Part shown: positions 17,076 to 25,203 of the stretch, one piece after another
Numbering within the stretch: position 1 is the first letter of the stretch
Layout: each line of letters opens with the position of its first letter
DNA from: CAVRXQ01 sp963725215
Lineage (GTDB): Bacteria; Actinomycetota; Acidimicrobiia; Acidimicrobiales; Bog-793
Assembly: GCA_963725215.1 (NCBI GenBank)
Contig: CAVRXQ010000001.1
Location: forward strand, 1-64,000
Length of the DNA: 64,000 nt
Direction of reading: 5' to 3'
Notes under the pieces: model-generated
The model's database searches: none
Told to the model about the DNA's origin: nothing
The model's input: the letters and a program-made list of their open reading frames with translations, nothing else
Position numbers and translations under genes: made by a program

Positions 17076-17495
17076 GTGAACTTCGCTCGGGCGAGTTCTG
17101 ACCGACCAGCTCCCCCGTCGAAGACGGGCTGGTTCACAAGGCGCGCGCTCCTCGCGCACTTGGCGATCGTGGCCTTCGTCCCAGGCTGCGCGATCGCCGC
17201 ATGGTGGCAGGTCACCATCGCCCTCTCCGGAAACGACCTCGCCTACCTCTACTCGGTGGAGTGGCCGTGCTTCGCGATCTTCGGTCTCGTCGCGTGGTGG
17301 AACTTCGTCCACGACGATCCGGACTCGGTCGGCGCGCGCGCCTTGCGTCGCCTCTCGGCGCCGAAGCCGGAAAGACACGTGGAAAAGGCGCCGACGGGCG
17401 GGAGCGAACCGGTTGACGAGGAACTCGCCGCCTACAACGCTTACCTCGCCTCGCTCGCCGAGCGCGGCGCCCCGAAGACCTGGACGAAGCGTTGA
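17076..17495 (+). CDS. Small two-helix membrane protein (related to the middle part of the 46634-47737 protein)
   Basis: 139 residues from a GTG, with two membrane helices (RRALLAHLAIVAFVPGCAIA and SVEWPCFAIFGLVAWWNFV) and a charged cytoplasmic tail ending EELAAYNAYLASLAERG. I do not recognise a named family. The segment GCAIAAWWQVTIALSGNDLA, followed by YLYSVEWP and two Trp further on, matches the middle of the larger protein at 46634-47737 (PGCAVAGWWQATRALAGNGL and FYSVEWPVFALLAIWGWW), so the two are homologous modules. The stop overlaps the TTG start of the DUF3817 gene (TTGA), so the two are coupled. In the larger protein the same two modules are joined in the opposite order. Confidence 0.7.
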   Translation: MNFARASSDRPAPPSKTGWFTRRALLAHLAIVAFVPGCAIAAWWQVTIALSGNDLAYLYSVEWPCFAIFGLVAWWNFVHDDPDSVGARALRRLSAPKPERHVEKAPTGGSEPVDEELAAYNAYLASLAERGAPKTWTKR

Positions 17496-17845
17496 ACCGC
17501 GCGCTCGCCGCGTATCGCCTAATGGCCTACGTCGTCGGCGTGCTGCTCATCGTGCTCGTCTTTGTCGGCGTGCCGCTGCAGTTTGGCGCCGGGCACCCCG
17601 GGGTGGTCGCCGTCGTCGGGCCGATCCACGGTTTCTGCTACCTCGTCTACCTGCTGAGCGCGGCCAACCTGGTCCGCAACGAACGGTTCGGCCTGAAGAC
17701 TCTGGTGGCGATCGTCGCGGCCGGGCTTCTGCCGTTCCTCGCCTTCGTCGTCGAACGGCGCGTCGCACGGATGGTCACCACCCACACGAACGGCCCTCGG
17801 CTCCCGGTCGCCTCCCCGGCGAGAGAATCTGTCCCCCGGCCCTAG
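17492..17845 (+). CDS. DUF3817 family membrane protein
   Basis: 117 residues, three membrane helices (about 10-30, 38-58, 68-86): AYVVGVLLIVLVFVGVPLQF, VVGPIHGFCYLVYLLSAANL and LVAIVAAGLLPFLAFVVERR. The IVLVFVG.PLQ and IHG..Y.VYL signatures are those of DUF3817, an actinobacterial family of unknown function. The start is a TTG overlapping the previous stop; an ATG nine codons later would leave the first helix slightly shorter. A Pro/Arg-rich tail ends the protein. It probably works with the product of the overlapping gene at 17076, since their counterparts are one polypeptide at 46634-47737. Confidence 0.8.
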   Translation: MNRALAAYRLMAYVVGVLLIVLVFVGVPLQFGAGHPGVVAVVGPIHGFCYLVYLLSAANLVRNERFGLKTLVAIVAAGLLPFLAFVVERRVARMVTTHTNGPRLPVASPARESVPRP

Positions 17846-17855
17846 ATTCGACTTC

Positions 17856-19037
17856 GTGACCTCGGATTCCGGCTTCGACGCCGGTGGCTTTCCCGGCCTT
17901 CTCGGCGACATGTTGAAGATGATGCGGACGGACGCGCCGCTGCAATGGGAGCTCGCGCTCCAGTTCGCCCAGACGGTCGCGGCGGATGGCAAGGCCGAGC
18001 CGAACGTCGATCCGGTGCAACGGATGCGCTTCGAAGAGCTGGCGCGCATCGCCGAAATGCAGGTCGCCGACGTGACGGGCATGCCGACCACCCCGAGCGG
18101 CGCTCCGGCGAGCTTCGCGACGACTGGGCCGGCGGGCTGGGCACGCCGCAGTCTCGAGTCGTGGCGGCCGCTCATCGAGCGCTTCGCGGCTGCGATCCGT
18201 CCGGCGGCGCCGGGGCCGCAAGGAGACCGGGACGAGGAAGACGAAAAGGACCTCGCGCGCCTAATGGGCGAATGGTCGAAGGCGATCGCGCCGGCGATGA
18301 TCGCCCTCCAGGTCGGGTCGGCGATCGGACACCTCGCGCGCACAACACTCGGTCAGTACGAACTCCCCCTCCCCCGCCCTGACAGCGACGAGATCGCGGT
18401 CGTCCCAGAAAATGCAGTGCGCTTCGCGGCGGATTGGAGCCTCAACCCCGACGACGCGCTTTTGTGGGTGGCGGCACGCGATCTCACGATGCACACGATG
18501 CTGTCCCGCTCCCACGTGCGCGAGAGATTCTCGACCCTCCTCGTCGAACACGCCGCGAACCTCCGCCCCGACCTGGGCGCGCTGATCGATCGGCTCGGTG
18601 ATCTCTCGAGCGTTGGAATCGAGGACCCCGGCGAACTGAGCGAGCTGTTCGGAGAGGCTGGCTTCGCGCCCGATGCCGACGCTCCGGAGGTACGTCGGGT
18701 GCGAGCGGAGCTCGCGACCCTGAGCGCGGTTCTCGTCGGCTACGCGCAATGGGCGACCGACGCGGTCGTCGCACGGGTCATCGGCGCGCGACGACCGGTG
18801 GCAGAAGCGATGCGTCGTCGGCTCGTCGAGATGACCGAAGAAGAGCGCGCCGGGGAGCACCTATTCGGTTTGGATCTCTCCGCCGACACCGTCGATCGCG
18901 GCGAGACCTTCGTTTCCGGCGTCTTGGACAGAGGTGGTGAGACCGAGCTCGCCAAGCTGTGGGTGCATGACGCCAATTTGCCGACGCCCGCGGAGCTCGA
19001 TGCGCCGGGACTTTGGATCGCGAGGGTGAACCTCTAA
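17856..19037 (+). CDS. DUF2342 (zinc-metalloprotease-like / F420-biosynthesis-associated) family protein
   Basis: 393 residues from a GTG. The mostly helical protein has the DUF2342 pattern: DAPLQWELALQFAQTVAADG, VDPVQRMRFEELARIAEMQV, MIALQVGSAIGHLARTTLGQY, YELPLPRP and VRFAADWSLNPDDALLWVAAR. Databases often call this family zinc-dependent metalloprotease, but the region where a HExxH motif would stand here reads ARDLTMH, so metal binding by that motif is not supported. The family occurs across Actinomycetota and some members lie near F420 genes; none are in this window. It follows the DUF3817 gene by 10 bases, perhaps in one transcript. Function unknown. Confidence 0.8.
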   Translation: MTSDSGFDAGGFPGLLGDMLKMMRTDAPLQWELALQFAQTVAADGKAEPNVDPVQRMRFEELARIAEMQVADVTGMPTTPSGAPASFATTGPAGWARRSLESWRPLIERFAAAIRPAAPGPQGDRDEEDEKDLARLMGEWSKAIAPAMIALQVGSAIGHLARTTLGQYELPLPRPDSDEIAVVPENAVRFAADWSLNPDDALLWVAARDLTMHTMLSRSHVRERFSTLLVEHAANLRPDLGALIDRLGDLSSVGIEDPGELSELFGEAGFAPDADAPEVRRVRAELATLSAVLVGYAQWATDAVVARVIGARRPVAEAMRRRLVEMTEEERAGEHLFGLDLSADTVDRGETFVSGVLDRGGETELAKLWVHDANLPTPAELDAPGLWIARVNL

Positions 19038-19061
19038 ACACCTATAAAGAGGTCGCGGCGC

Positions 19062-19355
19062 TCAGGCGCGCTCCGCTTCCTCCTCGGGGACCCCGAGGTC
19101 CCACTGCAACAAGATGTTCTCGCGCTCCGCGTCGCGCACGACCCGCTCGCGGTTGCGCCGGAACTGGGGGTCGTGAGGAGGCAGCAACACGAGGCGTGCC
19201 AGTGCCCGTTCGCGAAAAGCCTCGACCACGGCGCGCTCGCCGAACTCCGACTCCACCTCCCAGTGCGGAGCGACGGGGCCGAGGTAGACAATGCGTACGT
19301 GAGCTCGCGGTGGCTCGGGAGTCTCGTTGTCCTGGTGGATCACCATTGTCGTCAT
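19062..19355 (-). CDS. Small conserved-looking protein of unknown function
   Basis: 97 residues from the ATG at 19355, which has a good GAGGAGAAG ribosome site; longer in-frame extensions lack one. The sequence is TTMVIHQDN, a short Pro-rich stretch, HVRIVYLGPVAPHWEVESEF, then a charged helix RAVVEAFRERALARLVLLPP and a C-terminal RERVVRDAERENILLQWDLG. There is no signal peptide or membrane segment. The pattern of a beta-strand core and charged helix looks like a real cytoplasmic protein, but I do not recognise the family. It converges on the DUF2342 gene. Confidence 0.6.
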   Translation of the reverse strand: MTTMVIHQDNETPEPPRAHVRIVYLGPVAPHWEVESEFGERAVVEAFRERALARLVLLPPHDPQFRRNRERVVRDAERENILLQWDLGVPEEEAERA

Positions 19356-19580
19356 CTTCTCCTCGGCAGGCCTCGGAAGTCTACGGCTCCGATGTCGGGG
19401 GAAACATGGGAGTCGGCGCGCGAATCTCGACACTTCCATTGCCAAGTTATGAGGACTCTGTGAATTCAGTGCCAATTGCTGGACATCGCGAACACCGGGA
19501 GTAAGTTGCGAAAGAGGGTCCGCTTGAGTCCCGAGACGGCCCTGCATTAGCCGAAATGGTGACGCGAAGGGAGGTGGGCG

Positions 19581-19826
19581 ATGGAAGCGGAGTGGATGTC
19601 TCAGGGAAAGTGCCGCTCGCTCCCGCCCGAAACGTTCTTCCCAAGTGACGGGGTGGGCGTCGAGATCGCCCGTCGGATCTGCGCCGACTGCCCCGCAAGA
19701 GAGCCCTGCCTGGAATACGCGATGGCGAACCACATCGATCACGGCGTCTGGGGCGGCACCTCGGAGCGAGAACGCCGTCGCCTGGCGCGCACCCGTCGTC
19801 GGCTCGCGACGCAACCCGTCTCCTAA
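19581..19826 (+). CDS. WhiB-family iron-sulfur transcription factor
   Basis: 81 residues with the WhiB pattern: four cysteines that bind a [4Fe-4S] cluster (GKC near residue 10, then CADC and the EPC near 36-45), the turn motif GVWGGTSERERRR and a basic C-terminus (ARTRRRLATQ) for DNA contact. WhiB proteins are restricted to Actinomycetota and their phages and act mostly with the main sigma factor. The start ATG is preceded by GGGAGGTGGGCG, a strong ribosome site. The gene lies 30 bases ahead of the formiminotransferase gene and may be cotranscribed. Which WhiB subgroup it belongs to is not clear to me. Confidence 0.92.
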   Translation: MEAEWMSQGKCRSLPPETFFPSDGVGVEIARRICADCPAREPCLEYAMANHIDHGVWGGTSERERRRLARTRRRLATQPVS

Positions 19827-19856
19827 CGCGATCGGCGCGCCGTCGCGGCGCGGCAC

Positions 19857-20684
19857 ATGCTCGAGTGCGTCGTCAACATCTCAGAGGGTCGCGACCGCTC
19901 GACCGTCGACGCGTTGGCCTCGGCGGCGGGTTCAACCCTTCTCGACCTTCACGTCGACTCGTCGCATCACCGATCGGTGCTGACGATCGCGGGCGACGAA
20001 GTTGAAGACGCGGCGCGGAAGGTCGCGCGCGTCGCGATCGAACGCATAGATCTCACTCGACACGAGGGGGTGCACCCGCGCCTCGGGGCGGTCGATGTCG
20101 TCCCTTTCGTTCCGCTTGGCGAGAACGGATTGCGACAAGACGGCGACCTTTCCGAGGCGGTCCGCGCCCGTGACGCGTTTTGCGCTTGGGCTGCAAAGGC
20201 CCTCGGGTTGCCGTGTTTCGTCTATGGACCGGAACGCTCCCTTCCTGAGGTGCGCCGGCACGCGTTCTCCTCGCTCGCACCCGCGTGCGGCCCGCTCCTC
20301 CCGCACCCGACGGCGGGGGCCTGCTGCGTCGGCGCCCGTCCGGTCCTCGTCGCGTACAACCTCGTCCTCAGCGAGGCTTCGATCGAACTCGGGCACAAAG
20401 CCGTGGAAGCGATCCGCTCGCCCGAGGTGCGGGCGCTCGCGTTCAGGGTCGGAGAGGGCGTCCAGGTGTCGTGCAATCTCGTCGCCCCCTGGCGCGTCGG
20501 GCCAAGCCACGTCTACGAGCGGGTGGCGTCGATCGCCTCGATCAAAGACGCCGAACTCGTGGGCTTGATCCCCGAGATCGTCCTTCACGCCATCGATCGG
20601 GAGCGTTGGGACGCACTTGGCTTGTCTGAGGGCCGAACGATCGAGTCACGGCTCGCGGGGCGTCGGAGCGCGCAAGACGGCTGA
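19857..20684 (+). CDS. Glutamate formimidoyltransferase-like protein (FTCD N-terminal type)
   Basis: 275 residues. It matches the N-terminal domain of formiminotransferase-cyclodeaminase: LECVVNISEGRD, HVDSSHHRSVLTIAG, then the active-site stretch DLTRHEGVHPRLGAVDVVPF and FVPL, with the catalytic His in HPR. The enzyme moves a formimino group between formiminoglutamate and tetrahydrofolate, normally in histidine breakdown. The cyclodeaminase half is absent, and no hut gene is in the window, so the true substrate may differ. It sits between two whiB genes and may be expressed with the first one. The ribosome site is weak. Other one-carbon genes (metF, folD, purN, purH) lie 12-20 kb away. Confidence 0.85.
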   Translation: MLECVVNISEGRDRSTVDALASAAGSTLLDLHVDSSHHRSVLTIAGDEVEDAARKVARVAIERIDLTRHEGVHPRLGAVDVVPFVPLGENGLRQDGDLSEAVRARDAFCAWAAKALGLPCFVYGPERSLPEVRRHAFSSLAPACGPLLPHPTAGACCVGARPVLVAYNLVLSEASIELGHKAVEAIRSPEVRALAFRVGEGVQVSCNLVAPWRVGPSHVYERVASIASIKDAELVGLIPEIVLHAIDRERWDALGLSEGRTIESRLAGRRSAQDG

Positions 20685-21135
20685 GGCGGTTCGGTGCGGG
20701 GCGCTTTGCCAATTTACGGGGTTCCCGGCGATCTCGGAGAAATTGGCGGGCGCTCGAGGTTTCCCAACAGAAAATTCACGACCCGTTAGCGAGTCGGTCG
20801 CACTCTTGTCAGGTTCCCCGCTTAACGTGCTCCGCCACCGTCGCACGACGATCGGTGCCGCCCCGAACCCAAGAACGAGAGGCGATGAAAATTCGTCCCG
20901 GTGTCGTCGCGATCGCCGTCATCCAACTACCTCGGGACCCTCGATATGAGTACCGGGGCGGTCACAGCCGCCACGACGACGGGAACGCCTCTTGTGACAA
21001 AGAGCCTGCTGTTTGTCCCGAACGGAAGGAGCAGGCACGGCGACGACAGAGGCTGAGCTCGGCGCCGCGAGCCTGCGAAGTGCGGATCGTGTTTAACCGC
21101 GCCCAACGCCGCGTCGCGGCGTTGGGCGATCCGCG
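20685..21135. other. Intergenic region without a convincing gene
   Basis: This stretch of about 450 bases lies between the convergent formiminotransferase-like and whiB genes. An ATG at 20885 has a decent GAGAGGCG ribosome site, but its reading frame soon becomes Arg-rich and runs into the hairpin at 21101-21127, so I do not call a gene. A different frame from 20901 stays open for about 54 codons without recognisable similarity. The only clear element is the terminator-like hairpin described separately. Confidence 0.5.
21101..21127 (-). terminator. Terminator of the second whiB gene
   Basis: A perfect 12-bp inverted repeat, GCCCAACGCCGC and GCGGCGTTGGGC with a 3-base loop, starts nine bases after the whiB stop codon. 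The tail in that direction (GCGGTTAAAC) is short of T, usual for terminators in GC-rich genomes. It could also block transcription entering from the left. Confidence 0.7.
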
Positions 21136-21405
21136 CTAAGAGGCGGCCTGGCGCTCGAGGACCCGCTGGCGGCGGATACGACGTCGCTCGCGCTCGCTCA
21201 TCCCGCCCCAGATGCCGAACTTCTCGCTGTTCGCGATGGCGAACTCGAGGCAGTCGTCACGCACCACACACCCGCGGCACACTTCTTTCGCCTCCCGCGT
21301 CGACGATCCCCTTTCGGGGAAGAACAGGTCCGGATCGACACCGAGGCAGTTCGCCTTGGACTGCCAGGAACCTGGCTGCTCTCCGATCAGAGCTTCAAAG
21401 TCCAC
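21136..21405 (-). CDS. WhiB-family iron-sulfur transcription factor (second copy)
   Basis: 89 residues. Cysteines of the cluster site are at KANC, then CRGC and the DDC further on; GIWGGMSERERRRIRRQR is the conserved turn followed by the basic DNA-contact tail. The start is a GTG with AGGGAGGTTCC upstream. LFFPERGSSTREAKEV is close to the WhiB1/WhiB2 type, including the LFFP element shared by housekeeping members. It is convergent to the formiminotransferase gene and divergent from the sdh operon, sharing the region 21406-21604 with its promoter. A perfect terminator hairpin follows the stop. Confidence 0.92.
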   Translation of the reverse strand: MDFEALIGEQPGSWQSKANCLGVDPDLFFPERGSSTREAKEVCRGCVVRDDCLEFAIANSEKFGIWGGMSERERRRIRRQRVLERQAAS

Positions 21406-21604
21406 GGAACCTCCCTTGCGGCTCCGCCACTCTTGCGAGTCGCAACCATGAAATTACATGGTTCGTATTATGATGACGACCTGCTCAGCGCTTTGCAAGG
21501 GGCAATTTCTTCGTCTCGCGCGCCCAGCCTGATCACCGAAGCCCTGCTCAGGCACCAGATCGTGCCAACCACCGGTTTCGACTCCGGCCGGATCAGGTGG
21601 AAGG

Positions 21605-22547
21605 ATGATCGAAAGGCAGTTCAGCGATGCAGCAGGCCGCGTCCGGAGAACCGGGGCCCGCCGGCCCGCGGGGAAGGGGTGCGCGAAGTTGGCCGTCGCC
21701 GAAGGGACGCGGACGGTTCTGGCACCGACGCCGGTCGAGATCGGCGGTGTGCGGGGGGGGCCGCCCCGAGCCGTCGTGCTGCGGCGGGACGACTGGAAGC
21801 TGCAACCGATCGCCACCGCGATCGGGCTCCTCGGATTCGTCGCCTATTCGACGTGGGCGGCGTTTCGTAACGACTTCTATTACGCGGGCAATGTCGGGCG
21901 CGACTACCTCTCGCCGTTCTATTCGCCGTGCGTCACGCACAACTGCCACGGATACGTGTGGGGTCCGATCACCGGCTCTTGGTGGGCCGTCTCCCCCGCG
22001 CTGTTGATCCTGATCTTCCCGCTCGGATTCCGCCTGACTTGCTACTACTACCGAAAGGCGTATTACCGATCGTTCTGGCTGTCGCCTCCCGCGTGCTCGG
22101 TCGCCGACGCGGGGTCGACGACGCCGGGCGGTCTCAGATCGCGCTATAGCGGGGAGAGCCGCTTTCCGCTCGTTCTGCAGAACATCCACCGCTACTTCTT
22201 CTACGTCGCCGTCGGGTTCGCGGCCGTCCTCAGCTGGGACGCGATCACCTCGTATCGGTTCTCGAACGGAGCGGGGGTGGCGCTCGGATCCCTCGTCTTG
22301 ACGGTCAACGCCGTATTGATCTGGCTGTACACGCTCGGCTGCCACGCGTGCCGGCACCTCTGCGGCGGCGGGCTGAAAAAGCTCTCGCGCCGCGCCGGTG
22401 CGGAGGTGGTTCTGGACAAACATCGCCGGGCGACTCAACCCACACCACCAGCTGTACGCGTGGCTGTCACTCGGGTGGATCGCTTTCACCGATTTCTACA
22501 TCTGGCTCGTCGCGTCGGGCACGATCCACGACCCGCGGATCATCTGA
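21605..22547 (+). CDS. sdhC: Succinate dehydrogenase membrane (cytochrome b) subunit, frameshifted near 22397
   Basis: The actinobacterial-type membrane anchor of complex II carries electrons to quinone. Visible helices and motifs include IATAIGLLGFVAYSTWAAF, YLSPFYSPCVTHNCHG, LIFPLGFRLTCYYYRKAYYR, SFWLSPPACSVAD, QNIHRYFFYVAVGFA and GCHACRHLCGGG, with His residues in HRY and CRH likely to hold haem. About 22391-22400 the reading frame changes by one base. Beyond it the expected ending, FWTNIAGRLNPHHQLYAWLS then WIAFTDFYIWLVASG, is in the other frame and stops at 22545-22547, overlapping the sdhA ATG (TGATG). Without the extra base the two genes would be separate, so the apparent fusion is probably an artefact. 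The start is unclear: ATG 21605, or GTG 21749 next to a run of eight G. Confidence 0.8.
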
Positions 22548-24346
22548 TGGCCGAGCACGCGACCCAGGACTTGGACGTGTTGGTGATCGGCGCCGGCGGC
22601 GCGGGGCTGCGCGTGGCGATCGAGTCCGCGACGCTCGGCGCGCGCACGGGGGTCGTCTGCAAGTCGCTGCTCGGCAAGGCGCACACCGTGATGGCCGAGG
22701 GCGGCGTCGCCGCGGCGCTCGGCAACGTGTGGCCCGAGGACAACTGGAAGGTCCACTTCCGCGACACGATGCGCGGCGGAAAGATGCTGAACAACTGGCG
22801 CATGGCCCAGCTCCACGCGATGGAGGCGCCGGACCGCGTCCTCGAGCTTGAACAGTGGGGCGCGTTGTTCGACCGGACACCGGACGGGCGGATCTTGCAG
22901 CGCGACTTCGGTGGACATCGTTACGCGCGCCTCGCGCACGTCGGAGACCGAACTGGTCTTGAGATGTTGCGCACGGAGCAAAACCGCGCCGTCGCACTCG
23001 GGATCGAAGTCTTCATGGAGTGCAAGATCCTGCGGCTCTTGAAGAGTCAAGACGGGTCGGTGTGCGGGGCGCTTGGGCTGTGGCGCGAGTCAGGACGCTT
23101 CGTCGTCTTCCGCGCGAAGGCCGTCGTCTTGGCGTCGGGCGGGATCGGAAAGATCTGGAAGTTCACCTCGAACTCGTGGGAGTCGACCGCCGACGGCCAC
23201 GCACTCGCGCTGTGGGCCGGCGCGGACCTGATCGAGATGGAGTGCGTCCAGTTCCACCCCACCGGAATGATCTGGCCGGCCTCGGCGCGAGGACTGCTCG
23301 TCACCGAAGGGGTACGCGGCGACGGCGGGGTGCTGAAGAACAAGGAGATGGAGCGGTTCATGTTCCGCTACATCCCTGAGTTCTACGCGAAAGAGACCGC
23401 CGACACGATCGAAGAAGCTGACCGCTGGTACGACGACAAGTCCGTCCGCCGCCCGCCGGAGCTCCTCCCCCGCGACGAGGTCGCGCGGGCGATCAACGCC
23501 GAGGTGAAGGCGGGCCGCGGCTCGCCGCACGGCGGCGTCTTCTTGGACATCGCGTCTAGGCGCTCGCCCGAGTACATCAAGCGGCGGCTGCCGTCCATGT
23601 ACCACCAGTTCAAAGAGCTCGCCGACGTCGACATCACGACCCAGATGATGGAGATCGGCCCGACGTGTCACTACATGATGGGCGGGGTGCGCGTTGACGC
23701 CGAGACCGAGGCGGCGGCGGTCCGCGGGCTCTACGCGGCGGGTGAGGTCGCGGGAGGAATGCACGGCGCGAACCGGCTCGGCGGGAACTCGCTCTCCGAC
23801 TTGTTGGTCTTCGGCAGGCGCGCCGGCGAATCAGCGGCGAAGGCGGCGCTCGGGGTTTCGCAATCGTCTCGCGCCGACGAGGCGGAGATCGACGAACTGT
23901 GCGAGCACGCCCTCTCGTACTTCTCGAACGACGGTGGCGAAAACCCCTACGCGCTCCATCGCGATCTGCAAGAGACGATGCAGTCGCTCGTCGGCATCAT
24001 CCGCACCGAATCCGAGCTGGAAGAGGCGCTCCGACTCCTCGACGAGTACGACAAACGCGCCGCCGAAGTGAGCGTCGAGGGCCACCGTCAGTTCAACCCT
24101 GGTTGGCACCTCGCGCTCGACCTCGAGTCGATGCTGGCGGTCGCGCGCGCGACGACTCTCGCCGCGATCGAACGGAAGGAGAGCCGCGGGGCGCACACCC
24201 GCGACGACTACCCGGCGTCGGACCCGGACCACTTCGGAAAGGTGAACATGGTGGTCCGAATGACGGACGGAGAAGTTGCCGTCCACGAAGAGCCGCTTCC
24301 ACAGATGCCCGACGAGCTGCGCGCACTGATCGACGAGGCGCCCTGA
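22547..24346 (+). CDS. sdhA: Succinate dehydrogenase flavoprotein subunit
   Basis: 599 residues from an ATG overlapping the sdhC stop. It oxidises succinate to fumarate with covalently bound FAD. Motifs: the dinucleotide fold DVLVIGAGGAGLRVAIES, the FAD-histidine region GKAHTVMAEGGVAAALG, FHPTGM, the active-site stretch TEGVRGDGGVL, HYMMGGVRVD and GLYAAGEVAGGMHGANRLGG, and SLSDLLVFGRRAG. The C-terminal helical domain (NPYALHRDLQETMQSLVGI) is also complete. The length and the MAEGG form suit the actinobacterial enzyme that pairs with this membrane subunit type. sdhB follows with a TGATG overlap, so the three subunits are translationally coupled. Confidence 0.95.
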   Translation: MAEHATQDLDVLVIGAGGAGLRVAIESATLGARTGVVCKSLLGKAHTVMAEGGVAAALGNVWPEDNWKVHFRDTMRGGKMLNNWRMAQLHAMEAPDRVLELEQWGALFDRTPDGRILQRDFGGHRYARLAHVGDRTGLEMLRTEQNRAVALGIEVFMECKILRLLKSQDGSVCGALGLWRESGRFVVFRAKAVVLASGGIGKIWKFTSNSWESTADGHALALWAGADLIEMECVQFHPTGMIWPASARGLLVTEGVRGDGGVLKNKEMERFMFRYIPEFYAKETADTIEEADRWYDDKSVRRPPELLPRDEVARAINAEVKAGRGSPHGGVFLDIASRRSPEYIKRRLPSMYHQFKELADVDITTQMMEIGPTCHYMMGGVRVDAETEAAAVRGLYAAGEVAGGMHGANRLGGNSLSDLLVFGRRAGESAAKAALGVSQSSRADEAEIDELCEHALSYFSNDGGENPYALHRDLQETMQSLVGIIRTESELEEALRLLDEYDKRAAEVSVEGHRQFNPGWHLALDLESMLAVARATTLAAIERKESRGAHTRDDYPASDPDHFGKVNMVVRMTDGEVAVHEEPLPQMPDELRALIDEAP

Positions 24347-25203
24347 TGGCGAGGGAGGCATCGGACGAGGTCGTGATGCGCATCTGGCGTGGGGACGAGT
24401 CGGGTGGGGAGTTCCGCGACTACGCCGTCCCCCCGCTCGAGGGCGAGGTCGTCCTGGACGTCGTCCACCGGATCCAAGCTGAGCTCGCGCCGGACCTCGC
24501 GGTCAGATGGAACTGCAAGGCGGGAAAGTGCGGCTCGTGCTCTGCCGAGATCAACGGGGTGCCGCGCCTCATGTGCATGACGCGCATGAGCGCGCTCGAC
24601 ACGGCCGTGCCCGTCACCATCTCTCCCATGCGGGCATTCCCGGTAATGCGAGACCTCGTGACCGACGTGTCGTACAACTTCGCGGTCGCGCGCAAGATCC
24701 CTCCGTTCACCCCTCCACCTCGCCCTCCTGACGGCTACCGCATGGCGCAGTTCGACGTCGATCGGGCGCAGGAGTTCCGCAAGTGCATCGAATGCTTCTT
24801 GTGTCAGAACGTCTGCCACGTCATTCGTGACCACGAGGAGAACAAGCCGAGATACGCGGGACCGCGATTTTTCGTGAAGCTCGCCGAACTTGAGATGCAC
24901 CCCCTCGACACGCTTGATCGGCGCGACCTCATCTCCGAGGAGCTCGGAATCGGTCTTTGCAACATCACGAAGTGCTGCACCGAGGTGTGTCCGGAGAGCA
25001 TCCACATCACGGACAACGCGATCATCCCGTTGAAGGAGCGCGTCGTCGACGCTCGCTATGACCCGATCGCGTGGTTGGGTCGGAAGATCCTGCGTCGTCC
25101 GAACCCGACTCCCGCCGAGGTCGCGGCGAGGACTGCTCCGGCGGCGCGCAACGGCGAGGTGATCGTCACCACTCCACCGGATTCGCGCGCGCGCAGCTTG
25201 TGA
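24346..25203 (+). CDS. sdhB: Succinate dehydrogenase iron-sulfur subunit
   Basis: 285 residues from an ATG overlapping the sdhA stop. It passes electrons from FAD to the quinone site through three clusters. The [2Fe-2S] ligands are in NCKAGKCGSCSAEING and RLMCMTRM; the [4Fe-4S] motif is CIECFLCQNVCHVI; the [3Fe-4S] and last ligands are in LCNITKCCTEVCPESIHI. The C-terminal extension (RRPNPTPAEVAARTAPAARN) is low complexity. The ISP-type FFVKLAELEMHPLD and following RRDLI region are typical of actinobacterial complex II. The stop overlaps the GTG start of the SCP2-like gene (GTGA), which extends the operon. Confidence 0.95.
   Translation: MAREASDEVVMRIWRGDESGGEFRDYAVPPLEGEVVLDVVHRIQAELAPDLAVRWNCKAGKCGSCSAEINGVPRLMCMTRMSALDTAVPVTISPMRAFPVMRDLVTDVSYNFAVARKIPPFTPPPRPPDGYRMAQFDVDRAQEFRKCIECFLCQNVCHVIRDHEENKPRYAGPRFFVKLAELEMHPLDTLDRRDLISEELGIGLCNITKCCTEVCPESIHITDNAIIPLKERVVDARYDPIAWLGRKILRRPNPTPAEVAARTAPAARNGEVIVTTPPDSRARSL

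Noticed and set aside
20855..21139. A small plus-strand gene between the formiminotransferase and whiB genes
   Set aside because: The frame becomes Arg-rich, runs into a perfect terminator hairpin and shows no similarity I recognise.
21605..24346. A genuine fusion of cytochrome b subunit and flavoprotein
   Set aside because: The missing final helix of the membrane subunit is present in the other frame and ends in a TGATG overlap with sdhA.
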